From Acetobacteraceae bacterium (GTDB lineage: Bacteria > Pseudomonadota > Alphaproteobacteria > Acetobacterales > Acetobacteraceae): a stretch of DNA of 64,000 nucleotides. Positions 47,642 through 56,964 of the stretch are shown here, one piece after another (positions within the stretch are counted from its first letter, which is position 1; each line of letters opens with the position of its first letter). The notes beneath the pieces were generated by a model. That model did not search any database and was not told the origin of the DNA. It was given only the letters and a program-made list of their open reading frames with translations. The position numbers and the translations under genes were made by a program. The stretch covers positions 22,199-86,198 of the forward strand of contig CANJJS010000010.1 of the NCBI GenBank assembly GCA_947474705.1. Reading direction: 5' to 3'.

Positions 47642-48570
47642 GCGGACAACACTCCTTGCACGCGCCCTTCCTCGGATTTTCCAGGTGGCCGCGTCTCGCT
47701 TTTCCCAACATCCGCCTCACACCCGCGATGGTCTCCTGGCTCCAGGTCGGGCCCCTGGCGCTGGTGCTGATCGCGCTGGTCGCGCTGCCGGCTTTCTTGT
47801 TCCTGGCCGTCAGCTTCTTCGATTACGACCGCACCGGCATCTATCCCGCGTTCATGCTGGACAATTACGCGGACCTGCTGACAACACCCGCGACGTTGCG
47901 GGTCTATGTCAGTTCGCTGAAACTCGCGGGGATCGTGTGGGCCATCACGCTTTTTCTCGGCTTCAACATCGCCTGGTTTCTGGTGTTCCATGTCCGTAAC
48001 GGCATGGTCCGCACCGTGTTCTTCCTGGCCTGCGCGATCCCCTTCTGGACCTCCGGCATCATCCGCACCATCGCCTGGATTCCCTTTCTGGGACGCAACG
48101 GCGCCTTCAACCAGGCCCTGATGTCGCTCGGACTGACCAGCCAGCCGCTGGAATTCCTGCTGTTCTCCGACTTCGCGGTCATTATCACCTATGTCCACCT
48201 GTTCACGCTGCTGATGGTCGGACCCATCGCCAACTCCATGGCGAAAATCGACCCCGCGCTGATCGAGGCCGCGATCGATGCCGGCGCCTCTCGCTTCAAG
48301 GTCATGACAAACGTCGTCATCCCCTTATCGAAAACCGGCATAGCCCTGGGCTCGATTCTCGTCTTCACCCAGGTCATGGGCGATTACTTCGTGGTCCGGC
48401 AAATGAGCGGGGGACAAAGCGCCTCGATCGTCTCGATGCTCTCGACCGAGATCCAGGCGATGCAATACCCGCCGGCCTCCGCCAACGCGATGGTGCTGGT
48501 CGTGTTCGTCGCGGTCATGGTGGGATGCATGATGCGTATCGTCGATATCAGAAAGGAACTTGTGAAATGA
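47638..48570 (+). CDS. ABC transporter permease (PotB-like)
   Basis: ATGA overlap with upstream gene; [38 protein letters not shown]...[31 protein letters not shown]. Confidence 0.92.
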   Translation: MSGQHSLHAPFLGFSRWPRLAFPNIRLTPAMVSWLQVGPLALVLIALVALPAFLFLAVSFFDYDRTGIYPAFMLDNYADLLTTPATLRVYVSSLKLAGIVWAITLFLGFNIAWFLVFHVRNGMVRTVFFLACAIPFWTSGIIRTIAWIPFLGRNGAFNQALMSLGLTSQPLEFLLFSDFAVIITYVHLFTLLMVGPIANSMAKIDPALIEAAIDAGASRFKVMTNVVIPLSKTGIALGSILVFTQVMGDYFVVRQMSGGQSASIVSMLSTEIQAMQYPPASANAMVLVVFVAVMVGCMMRIVDIRKELVK

Positions 48571-49427
48571 TCGTCGGCGGCCCACAGGTCCGGCCCATCG
48601 GCGAAGGCCGGCCCTGGACCTTCTACGCGCTGGGCGGATTGTTCGGCGCGTATCTGCTGTTCCTCTACGGCCCCATGGCGGTGATCTACGTGCTGTCGTT
48701 CCAGGGCGAGAACGGCGGCGTCACCTTCCCGATGGTGGGCGTCTCCACCGTCTGGTTCCAGGACATCGTCAAACCGGGCCAGATGGCGAATATTCCGGTC
48801 TCGTTCGGACGCTCGATCGGACTCGCCGCCCTCGTCGCCTGCATCACCGTCGTCTTCGCGGTCGCCGCCGGTCTCGGCTTCCGCCGGAGATTTCCAGGCT
48901 CCGGCGTCGTCTTCTACATGGCCGTCGCGAGCCTCGTCATGCCAGGACTTCTGGTCGGGTTCGGCATCGGTCTCGGCTTTCAGTTCCTTGGCCTCCAAAC
49001 CAGCCTCTTCACCTCCGCCCTGGGCGCCCAACTCACCTGGACACTGCCCTTCGGCCTCTTCGCCATGTTCGCCGTGGTCAATCGTTTCAATCGCGCGTGG
49101 GAGGAAGCGGCGACCGACCTCGGCGCCTCCGCCTGGCAGCGGCTGCGCTTCGTCACGCTGCCAATCCTTTTGCCGGGTATCCTTGGCGTCGGCATGGGGG
49201 CGCTGACACTCTCCTACGATGAATACGCGCGGACGACGCTGACGATCGGACCTTTGAACACACTGCCGCTGGAGATTTACGCGCTGATCTCCTCGGCCAC
49301 CTCGCCCACGCTGTTCGCGATCGGCACGCTGACCACCGGCGTCTCCTTCGCGATCCTGGCCACGACCCTGGTCCTGGTCTTCCGCATGCAACGCCGCCGC
49401 TCCTTGGCGCTTCCGGAGATGTCTTAA
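48567..49427 (+). CDS. ABC transporter permease (PotC-like)
   Basis: LLFLYGPMAVIYVLSFQGENGGVTFPM...AATDLGASAWQRLRFVTLPILLPGILGVGMGALTLSYDEYARTT. Confidence 0.92.
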   Translation: MIVGGPQVRPIGEGRPWTFYALGGLFGAYLLFLYGPMAVIYVLSFQGENGGVTFPMVGVSTVWFQDIVKPGQMANIPVSFGRSIGLAALVACITVVFAVAAGLGFRRRFPGSGVVFYMAVASLVMPGLLVGFGIGLGFQFLGLQTSLFTSALGAQLTWTLPFGLFAMFAVVNRFNRAWEEAATDLGASAWQRLRFVTLPILLPGILGVGMGALTLSYDEYARTTLTIGPLNTLPLEIYALISSATSPTLFAIGTLTTGVSFAILATTLVLVFRMQRRRSLALPEMS

Positions 49428-49428
49428 C

Positions 49429-50418
49429 ATGGACCCCCGCTTCGACGTCGAACTTATTTCGGTTACCAAACGCTACGGCGCGACCCTGGCCGTCGATGGG
49501 ATCTCGTTGCGCATCCCGCGCGCCAGCTACACCTGCCTGCTCGGCCCTTCCGGCTGCGGCAAAACCACGACATTGCGCATGATCGCGGGGCACGAGGCGA
49601 TTTCCGACGGCGATATCCTCATCGACGACAAGAACGTTTCCCTGCTGCCGCCCGCCGCCCGCGGCACGGCGATGATGTTTCAGAGTTACGCGCTGTTTCC
49701 GCATCTGAACTGCCTGGACAATGTCGCCTTCAGCCTGAAAATGCGCGGCATCGCCAAAGCGGAGCGGCACAAAGCCGCGCGCGAGTTCCTCGACCTGGTG
49801 CATCTCGGCGATTACGCGATGCGGCTGCCCTCGCAGCTTTCCGGCGGGCAGCAACAGCGCGTGGCTTTGGCGCGCGCGTTGATCACCCGGCCCAAAGTCC
49901 TGCTTTTGGACGAGCCGCTGTCGGCGCTCGACCCCTTCCTGCGGATCAAAGTGCGCGAGGAACTGAAGCGTCTGCAACGCGAACTCGAAATCACATTCAT
50001 TCATGTCACCCACAGCCAGGACGAGGCGATGGCGCTGGCGGATCTGATGGTGGTGATGGAGGACGGGCACATTCGTCAGGCCGGGCCGCCGCGCGAAATT
50101 TTCGAAAAGCCGGTCAATCCGTTCATCGCGCGGTTCATTGGCGGCCACAACGTGATGATGTCGGATCAGGGGCCGATCGCCATCCGGGCCGATCGTTGCC
50201 GTCTGGGCGTGGCGAGCGACGGGCCGCATGTCAAAGGGCGTGTCACGGTCGTCGAATATCAGGGCACGATGGTCCGCGTCGCCATCGCCACCGATCCCGG
50301 CGACGAGGTCTCCGCGCTGGTGCCGGACGGGTTGTTTCATGAGCAACCGGTTCAGCCTGGCGATGCCGCGACGCTGGTGTGGCTCGACCGCGACGTGCAT
50401 TGGATGGCGAACGCCTGA
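49429..50418 (+). CDS. ABC transporter ATP-binding protein (PotA-like)
   Basis: LLGPSGCGKTTTLRMIAGHEAISDGDILIDDKNV...LPSQLSGGQQQRVALARALITRPKVLLLDEPLSALDP. Confidence 0.94.
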   Translation: MDPRFDVELISVTKRYGATLAVDGISLRIPRASYTCLLGPSGCGKTTTLRMIAGHEAISDGDILIDDKNVSLLPPAARGTAMMFQSYALFPHLNCLDNVAFSLKMRGIAKAERHKAAREFLDLVHLGDYAMRLPSQLSGGQQQRVALARALITRPKVLLLDEPLSALDPFLRIKVREELKRLQRELEITFIHVTHSQDEAMALADLMVVMEDGHIRQAGPPREIFEKPVNPFIARFIGGHNVMMSDQGPIAIRADRCRLGVASDGPHVKGRVTVVEYQGTMVRVAIATDPGDEVSALVPDGLFHEQPVQPGDAATLVWLDRDVHWMANA

Positions 50419-50450
50419 AATCCGCGATACCCTGCGCGCCCAGAGGAAGG

Positions 50451-50795
50451 ATGGGCCGGATGGAAGCGGACGATCGGGAAATTCGGGAACTGGAGCGCGC
50501 GGCGGAATGGCGTCTTCGAAAGGTGGACGCCAATCCCGCCGACGAGCGCAGCGCCAGGGCGGCGGCGCAATTGTTTAAACTGGCGGAGGATCTGCGCCGC
50601 GGGGCGGACGAAAAACTGCTTTACGAGTATCGTTGCGTTTGCAACTGGCTGAGCGAGTCGGACGGGATTTCCGATTTTGTCCTGCGCGCGGAGGATTACC
50701 GGGCGATGGTCGGATTCGGGGAATGGGCGGAAACCGGGGACGATTATGTGCGGGCGCTGATCGGGCTGGCGCGGGAGACGTTTGGGATGGGGTGA
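50451..50795 (+). CDS. Hypothetical small protein
   Basis: MGRMEADDREIRELERAAEWRLRKVDANPADERSARAAAQLFKLAEDLRR; AGAGGAAGG SD-like sequence upstream. Confidence 0.65.
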   Translation: MGRMEADDREIRELERAAEWRLRKVDANPADERSARAAAQLFKLAEDLRRGADEKLLYEYRCVCNWLSESDGISDFVLRAEDYRAMVGFGEWAETGDDYVRALIGLARETFGMG

Positions 50796-50808
50796 AAACC
50801 CTCGGTCG

Positions 50809-51897
50809 TCACCCGTCGGTATAGGCCCACAGCACGTCCGGCGGCAGTGCCACCGTCACCTGATCGCCCTCCGCGTGCCGCGCGGCGCTGCCGACTTCCA
50901 TGGCTTCGACGGTCGTCCCCAGGAGGGCAAGTTCGTAGACGGTCTGGGTACCCTGGTAGTGGCGGGAGAGCACTTTCGCCGGAAACTGGTTCGGCCCAGG
51001 CAACGGTGGCGCCATGACGACGTTGTCGGGGCGGAGCGCGACTTTCACCGCGGTATTGGGGGTCACGTTGGCGCCAAGGCGGGCCAGAAGCTGGTCGCCG
51101 CCGATGGCGATGGTGCCGAATCCGTCCTCTCGCGACACCGCGATGCCCGCCATTTGGTTGGTGGCGCCGGTGAAGCCCGCGACGAAGAGGTCGGCGGGAT
51201 TGTTGTAAAGTTCCAGCGGCGAGGCGAGTTGCAGCATTTTCCCGTCGCGCATGACGCCGATTCGGTCGCCGAGAACCACGGCCTCGGTCTGGTCGTGGGT
51301 CACGTAAAGCGCGGTCAGTCCGACCCGCTTAATGATGCGGCGCAGGTCGTCGCGCAGGCGTAACCGCAACTGGGCGTCGAGGTTCGACAGCGGTTCGTCC
51401 AAAAGCAGGATTTGCGGTTGGTAGACCATGCTGCGCGCCAGGGCGACGCGCTGCATCTGGCCGCCGGACAATTGGGTCACGGGCCGGTCGGCGTAGCTGG
51501 AGAGTTCGACCAAAGCCAACGCTTCCTCGACGCCTTTGGCGATGTCGGCGCGGGAGGCGCCGCGTGCTTTCAGCGGATAGGCGACGTTCTGGCGCACGGT
51601 CATGTGCGGCCAGACGGCGTAGGACTGGAAGACCATGCCCAGATTGCGCGCCCGCGGCGGCATCAGCACGCCCGCCGCCGGATCGGTATAGACGTTGCCG
51701 CCGATGACGATGCGTCCGGAGGTCGGATGCTCAAGCCCGGCGACGCAACGGAGGGTCGTTGTTTTGCCGCAGCCGGAGGGGCCGAGCAGAACAACGATTT
51801 CCCCGGCCTCGACCGTGAAGCTGACGTCGTCCACGGCGGGGCGGGCGCCCGGCGAAAAGACTTTTTCCAGATGTTCGACGCGCAATTCGGAGGACAT
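50809..51897 (-). CDS. ABC transporter ATP-binding protein (iron/putrescine type)
   Basis: VVLLGPSGCGKTTTLRCVAGLEHPTSGRIVIGGNVYTDPA...VTQLSGGQMQRVALARSMVYQPQILLLDEPLSNLD. Confidence 0.93.
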   Translation of the reverse strand: MSSELRVEHLEKVFSPGARPAVDDVSFTVEAGEIVVLLGPSGCGKTTTLRCVAGLEHPTSGRIVIGGNVYTDPAAGVLMPPRARNLGMVFQSYAVWPHMTVRQNVAYPLKARGASRADIAKGVEEALALVELSSYADRPVTQLSGGQMQRVALARSMVYQPQILLLDEPLSNLDAQLRLRLRDDLRRIIKRVGLTALYVTHDQTEAVVLGDRIGVMRDGKMLQLASPLELYNNPADLFVAGFTGATNQMAGIAVSREDGFGTIAIGGDQLLARLGANVTPNTAVKVALRPDNVVMAPPLPGPNQFPAKVLSRHYQGTQTVYELALLGTTVEAMEVGSAARHAEGDQVTVALPPDVLWAYTDG

Positions 51898-51924
51898 GTC
51901 GGGCCTTACAATTCGAAACCGGCG

Positions 51925-52959
51925 TTATTGGCGGTAGCCGTAGGTTTTGTTCCAGTCTTCCAGCCATTTGTCGTGCAGCGAGACGAACTGGCCGAAGTCG
52001 GGGGTCCAGATTTTGTGTTTCGCGGCATCGAACATGTCGGGCGCCATCGGCGGGTTCTTTAAAGACGTCATGTTGCCCTGATCGCGAATCGATTGGAGCT
52101 GGCCTTCGTCCGACAGCACCCAGTCCATCCACAGGCGCGCGGCGTTCGGGTAACGCGCGCTTTTGGCGATCCCGGCGCCGTAGGGGACGATCACGATGCC
52201 CTCCGATGGGTAGACGGCGTCGATGGGGGCGCCGTCTTTCTTCTTCGGGAACACGATGTTGTAGATCAGTGGCGCGATGCCGATTTCGCCGCGCACGACG
52301 GCGTCGGACAGCGGCCCGCCGGAGGGGAAGAGTTTCGGTTTGGTCGCGGCCTGTTTGGTCCAGTAGTCCTCGCCCAGTACCTGACGTTCGAACATGATGC
52401 GGCTCCAGGTGGTGCCGCCGGAGGGGCCGATGACCTGGCCGATCTGACCCGCGTATTCGGGTTTGGTCAGGTCCATCCAGGATTTCGGCGGATTTTTCAC
52501 CAGTTCCGGGTTCCAGGCGAGCGACCAGGCGGGGGTCGTCGTGGGCCAGAGTTTGGGGTGGACCAGCGCGGCCGGCATGTAGTCGGCGGCGTTGGGCGGG
52601 GTGTAATCGGCGAAGAGGTGGGCGATTTCGGCGGTTTGGCCGCGGTCGGAGTGGTCGACGACGTCGGCTTCGAGTTTGCCCGCGGCGGCCTCAGACTTCA
52701 CGCGCGTGATGAGCTGGCCGCCGGAGGCGCGGACGAAGTTCACCTTCACGAAGGGGAAGCGCTTGTTGAAGTCGCGGATGACGTCCTGCTGGACCTCGGC
52801 GAAGGTGGAGCTGAAGAGGGTCATCTGGCCCTCTTTCTTCGCGGCGTCGATGACCGCGCCCGGTGGTTCGTACGGTTTGGCGGCGCGGGCCGGTCCGAAA
52901 TGGCCGATCAGGCCAAGGGACGCCAGGGAGCCGAGCGCGTGGCGGCGGGTCAAATGCAT
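51925..52959 (-). CDS. ABC transporter substrate-binding protein (iron(III)-type)
   Basis: Signal peptide; IDAAKKEGQMTLFSSTFAEVQQDVIRDFNKRFPFVKVNFVRASGGQLITRVKSEAAAGKLEADVV. Confidence 0.88.
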   Translation of the reverse strand: MHLTRRHALGSLASLGLIGHFGPARAAKPYEPPGAVIDAAKKEGQMTLFSSTFAEVQQDVIRDFNKRFPFVKVNFVRASGGQLITRVKSEAAAGKLEADVVDHSDRGQTAEIAHLFADYTPPNAADYMPAALVHPKLWPTTTPAWSLAWNPELVKNPPKSWMDLTKPEYAGQIGQVIGPSGGTTWSRIMFERQVLGEDYWTKQAATKPKLFPSGGPLSDAVVRGEIGIAPLIYNIVFPKKKDGAPIDAVYPSEGIVIVPYGAGIAKSARYPNAARLWMDWVLSDEGQLQSIRDQGNMTSLKNPPMAPDMFDAAKHKIWTPDFGQFVSLHDKWLEDWNKTYGYRQ

Positions 52960-52974
52960 GACGATGATTCTCCG

Positions 52975-54735
52975 TTAACCGCTGCGGGCGACGCTGGTGG
53001 ACGCGCCGGTGGACAGCCAGTTGGTGAAAGTGATCAGGACGCCCAGAAGCACCATTTGCACGAGGGAGAAGGCGGCGGTGATGCCGATGTTACCGCCCTC
53101 GTAATAGCCAAGGAGCTGTACGGCCATGACCATGGTACCGCTGGAGTAGAGAAAGAGGGAGGAGCCGAGTTCCCGGATGGAGAGGATGAACAGCAGCGTC
53201 ATGGCGGCGACGACTCCGGGCCGGGCCAAGGGTAGCACGATGCTGGAGATGGTCATGACGGTGCCTCGGCCGCAAATCCAGGCGGCTTCTTCCAGTTCCC
53301 GGTGGATTTGCAGGAGCGACGTCGACAAGGCTTTCACCGTGTCCGGGATGAAGCGGGCGACGAAGGCGAGCGCGAGAATCCAGAGTGTCCCGTAGATGCC
53401 GCCTGGCAGGCCGATCCACGCCCAGAGATAGGCGACGCCGATGACGAGGCCGGGGATGGCGACGGGGATGGTGGTGATGACGTCGATGGTGCGTCGCGCC
53501 GGGGCTTTGGTGCGGGTGATGGTGTAGCCGATGGCGAAGGCCAGGATGCCGCCGACGATCGCGGTGAGAATGCCGACCTTCATCGAATTGATAATCGAGG
53601 TAACCGTCAGCGGGTTGTCGAGCATCTTGGTGAAATGCTGCCAACCATACTGTTTCATCTCGAAGATACTCGGGATGTCGCGGATGAACATGAATTTCCG
53701 GAAGGCGGCGACGATCAAGGCGAGGGTCGGCAGGACCACGACAATGAGCAAATAGACGATGGCGAGCCCCAGGGTCATGAAACGCCAGGGGCCGAGGTTC
53801 AGGGAGCGGGGACGGAAGGCTTTGCCGGCCACCGTCGTATAGCTGCGGGAACCGACGATGCGTTGTTGCGCGTAGACCAGAAACCCGGTGACGATCATGA
53901 GGATCACCGCCACGGCGGCCGCGGTGTTGTATTTCGGTGGCGACCAGGCGGTCAGCGCGAAGATATAGGTTGTCAACACATTGATATTGGCGGGCGAGCC
54001 CAGCACGGCGGGGATGCCGTAGATCCCCAGCATGACGATGAAGGACAGCAGCATGCCCGACAGGATCGCCGGCATGATCAGCGGGAAGGTGACGGTCGCC
54101 ATGGTGCGTGTGGCGCTGGCGCCGGAGATTTCCGCGGCTTCTTCCAGCGAGGGGTCCATGTTGCGCAGTGCCGCGGCGGTGAACATGTAGACGTAGGGCG
54201 CGTAGTAGATCCCGAAGACGAAGATCATTCCGGGCATCGAATACATATCGACGCGGATCGACAGTCCGGCCTTGGCGAGGATGAGGTTGAGGAGGCCGGT
54301 TTTGGGCGACCCCAGGATCGCCCAGGCGACGCCGGCGACGAGGGGGGGGACGAAGAGAGGCAGCATGCCCGCGCTGGCGATCAGGGCTTTGCAGGGTGTG
54401 TTGGTGCGGACGACAACCCAGGCGAAGGAGAGGCCGATGGCGACGGCGACGATGGTGCCGCCGCCGCAGGCGATCAGGGAGTTCAGCAGGGCGCTCGCGA
54501 CGTTGGGGTTCATCGCGACGTCGATGAAATTGCCGATTGACAAATCGGACAATTTGTAACCTTCGACGACGGGGTTCGTCGTGGTCAGCGCGCCGATCAG
54601 CAGCATCGCGGTGGGGTACACCACCAGGAACGCCAGAATGGCGATCAGCAGGCCTGACCATGCCCAGGGCAGCAATGCCCGCGCGCGATTTCCGTCCACC
54701 CAGAGTCCTCCCTCGTCGATCGCGGTTCCTGTCAC
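52975..54735 (-). CDS. ABC transporter permease, fused double domain (iron(III)-type)
   Basis: 586 aa with two permease EAA-like regions (LEEAAEISGASATRTMATVTFPLIMPAILSG; LEEAAWICGRGTVMTISSIVLPLARPGVVAA). Confidence 0.92.
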   Translation of the reverse strand: MTGTAIDEGGLWVDGNRARALLPWAWSGLLIAILAFLVVYPTAMLLIGALTTTNPVVEGYKLSDLSIGNFIDVAMNPNVASALLNSLIACGGGTIVAVAIGLSFAWVVVRTNTPCKALIASAGMLPLFVPPLVAGVAWAILGSPKTGLLNLILAKAGLSIRVDMYSMPGMIFVFGIYYAPYVYMFTAAALRNMDPSLEEAAEISGASATRTMATVTFPLIMPAILSGMLLSFIVMLGIYGIPAVLGSPANINVLTTYIFALTAWSPPKYNTAAAVAVILMIVTGFLVYAQQRIVGSRSYTTVAGKAFRPRSLNLGPWRFMTLGLAIVYLLIVVVLPTLALIVAAFRKFMFIRDIPSIFEMKQYGWQHFTKMLDNPLTVTSIINSMKVGILTAIVGGILAFAIGYTITRTKAPARRTIDVITTIPVAIPGLVIGVAYLWAWIGLPGGIYGTLWILALAFVARFIPDTVKALSTSLLQIHRELEEAAWICGRGTVMTISSIVLPLARPGVVAAMTLLFILSIRELGSSLFLYSSGTMVMAVQLLGYYEGGNIGITAAFSLVQMVLLGVLITFTNWLSTGASTSVARSG

Positions 54736-54990
54736 ACCCGCGGGGGCCCTGGCAACGGCCGATTGTCATAAAAAACCCGAAACCCCCTGGGCCCTGGCGC
54801 CTCCAGGTCCGTTGTCATGGCAACCGGAGGTGCTGGTGACGCTCGGCGGGACTGCCTGGCCCGTCATCGCCGGTGGCGGGCGGCGATCCACGATGCGATC
54901 GAAATCGCCGCCTTAAAGGCACGGATGGCGGCCCTTCGGCGACCTGGGCGACGGTCGCTGTTCACAGCGGTTTGGTATTATCTCCCCCGG

Positions 54991-55040
54991 TTACCTCCCC
55001 TGGCCACCTCCCCTGTCACCTCCCCTGTCACCTCCCTCTG
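54991..55040. repeat. 12-bp tandem repeat, about 4 units
   Basis: TACCTCCCCTGG/CCACCTCCCCTG/TCACCTCCCCTG/TCACCTCCCTCTG; the cytochrome c stop codon lies in the last unit. Confidence 0.8.
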
Positions 55041-55435
55041 GGCGACAAGATATAAGCGATCAAATCGTCGGTTTCGTTATTGCTGAGATGCAAATCGGGC
55101 ATCCGTTCGTGCGGCGTGCGGAGGAACACGCGCAGGGCCAGGGCCGAGAGGTCGCGGTTCGCGGCGACGGCGGCGAAGGTCGGCGCGCCATTGGCCGCGC
55201 CGGCGCGCGCGCCGTGCGGAACGTGGCAGTTGGCGCACCAGGCCTCCGCCAGTTTTTTGCCGGCCACGGGATCGCCGGTGTCCTGCGCATGGGCCAGGAC
55301 CGGCAGCGCGGCGATGGCCAGTATCGAAAGCCCGGCCAGCAAGCCTGGCCGGCTTCTTTTGGGGGAATGAGAGGGGGATGCGGACATGGGAGCATGACGC
55401 CGCGGCGGGGGGCCAGACGCATTGACGCAGGTCAA
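55028..55435 (-). CDS. Class I c-type cytochrome
   Basis: Signal peptide; GKKLAEAWCANCHVPHG (CxxCH); ERMPDLHLSNNETDDLIAYIL. Confidence 0.88.
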   Translation of the reverse strand: MTCVNASGPPPRRHAPMSASPSHSPKRSRPGLLAGLSILAIAALPVLAHAQDTGDPVAGKKLAEAWCANCHVPHGARAGAANGAPTFAAVAANRDLSALALRVFLRTPHERMPDLHLSNNETDDLIAYILSPRGR

Positions 55436-55450
55436 GCGGCGTCACGATGG

Positions 55451-56887
55451 TCACCGGGCCGGCAGGACCGAAGCGAGGGGCCCGGTGGATCCGAGGAACA
55501 CCGCGTAGCCCTCGATATCCTCGCCCCCCCAGGTTCGGGCGAGGCGGGCCGCCGCGGTGGGCGCGCGCCAGTCCTCTGGTGCCGGCGGGCCGCTGTAGCG
55601 TTCGGGCCGGATCAGAAGGCCTCGCCCGGTTCCCGGCGCGCGCGGCAGGGCGAAGGTCTCCCAGTGCGGGCCGATGGCGACGACCTTCGATCCCGGCGGC
55701 AGCCACCAGGCCAGTTCGGCCGCCAGACCGTAGGGCTCGGCCGCGACGAAATCGGCGCCGGCGGCGAGTCGCGCGACCTCCACGCGCGCGGCGAGGTCCG
55801 GCCAGCCGAACATTTGGCGGGCGGCGGGATCGCGCGCGCCGGGCAGGACGGGCCAGCCGGACACGACGTGCGCGGAGACGGCCAAGGTCACGGCGAACCC
55901 AATCGCGCAGGAGGGCGCGATCCAGCGCCGCCAGGCGGGCGCGGTCAGGCCGGCGGCGGCCACGACGGCGGCGGGATAAACGATCGCGGGCCAGTTGCCC
56001 TGCACCCGGTCGCCGATCGCGTGTTGCAGAAACATCAGCATGGGCGGCACCGACAGGGCCGCCAGCAGCATCCAGGCGGGATCGCGCGCGCGCGCGGCGG
56101 TGCGCCGGATGGCCCAGACCGTGCCCACGATACACAATACGAACACGCCGGGCGTCGCGAGTCCCGCCTGGCCCGCCACCAGCTCCGCCAGGAACGTCGC
56201 GGCCCGCTCTGGTTGCCAATGCGCGACCCGCCCGCCCTGGCGCGCGAATCCGGCCCATCCGTGGTCCGCGTTCCACGCCACGACCGGCAGGAAGACGAGC
56301 GCGGCGGCCAGCACGCCCAGCCAGGGCGCGGGATGGCGCAGGGCGCGCGGCATCGCGATCAGCGCGAACAGCCCGAGCCCCAGGGGCAGGAACACGCCGG
56401 TGTATTTGCTGGCCATGGCGAGGCCCGCGCAGACGCCCGCGATCAGCCACCAGGCCGGTCCGCCGCCCATGGCGATCCGCGCCGCCGCCCACAACGTGGC
56501 GGTCCAGAAAAACAACAATGGCGTGTCCGGTGTCATCAACACCGCGCCAACGCCCATCAGCAACGTCGCGTTCAACAGCGCCGCCGCCGCCAAACCGGCG
56601 CGGCGGCCGGGAAACAGCCGCTCCGCCGCGTCCCACAGCAAGACCGAGCCCAGCGCCGCTGAAACCGGCCCCAACAGACGGATCCCAAGAGCGCCCTGCC
56701 CCGCCAGTTCCGTCCCCAGCCGGATCCACAACGCCACCATCGGCGGATGATCCAGGTACCCGGCGGCCAGGGAGCGCGACCAGACCCAGTAATAGGCCTC
56801 GTCCGGCACCAGTGGCAGCACGGATGCGAGCCACAGGCGGCCGGCGGTGAGCAGTGCCAGGAGGACGAGGCCGGTTCGAGGGGTCAT
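55451..56887 (-). CDS. ArnT/PMT-like glycosyltransferase family 39 membrane protein
   Basis: LVPDEAYYWVWSRSLAAGYLDHPPMVALWIRLGTELAGQGALGIRLLGPVSAALGSVLLW; multiple TM. Confidence 0.88.
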   Translation of the reverse strand: MTPRTGLVLLALLTAGRLWLASVLPLVPDEAYYWVWSRSLAAGYLDHPPMVALWIRLGTELAGQGALGIRLLGPVSAALGSVLLWDAAERLFPGRRAGLAAAALLNATLLMGVGAVLMTPDTPLLFFWTATLWAAARIAMGGGPAWWLIAGVCAGLAMASKYTGVFLPLGLGLFALIAMPRALRHPAPWLGVLAAALVFLPVVAWNADHGWAGFARQGGRVAHWQPERAATFLAELVAGQAGLATPGVFVLCIVGTVWAIRRTAARARDPAWMLLAALSVPPMLMFLQHAIGDRVQGNWPAIVYPAAVVAAAGLTAPAWRRWIAPSCAIGFAVTLAVSAHVVSGWPVLPGARDPAARQMFGWPDLAARVEVARLAAGADFVAAEPYGLAAELAWWLPPGSKVVAIGPHWETFALPRAPGTGRGLLIRPERYSGPPAPEDWRAPTAAARLARTWGGEDIEGYAVFLGSTGPLASVLPAR

Positions 56888-56904
56888 GCCGGGCGTTGAG
56901 CCCG

Positions 56905-56964
56905 CCCGGATTGGGATGTCCCGAATTGGGATGTCCCCGACTGGGATATCCCCGGCCGGGATAT
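56905..56964. repeat. 15-bp tandem repeat, 4 units
   Basis: CCCGGATTGGGATGT/CCCGAATTGGGATGT/CCCCGACTGGGATAT/CCCCGGCCGGGATAT between two glycosyltransferase genes. Confidence 0.85.

Noticed and set aside
54817-55086. Short ORF with basic sequence upstream of the cytochrome region
   Set aside because: Runs through the 12-bp tandem repeat, no family resemblance, no convincing ribosome-binding site.
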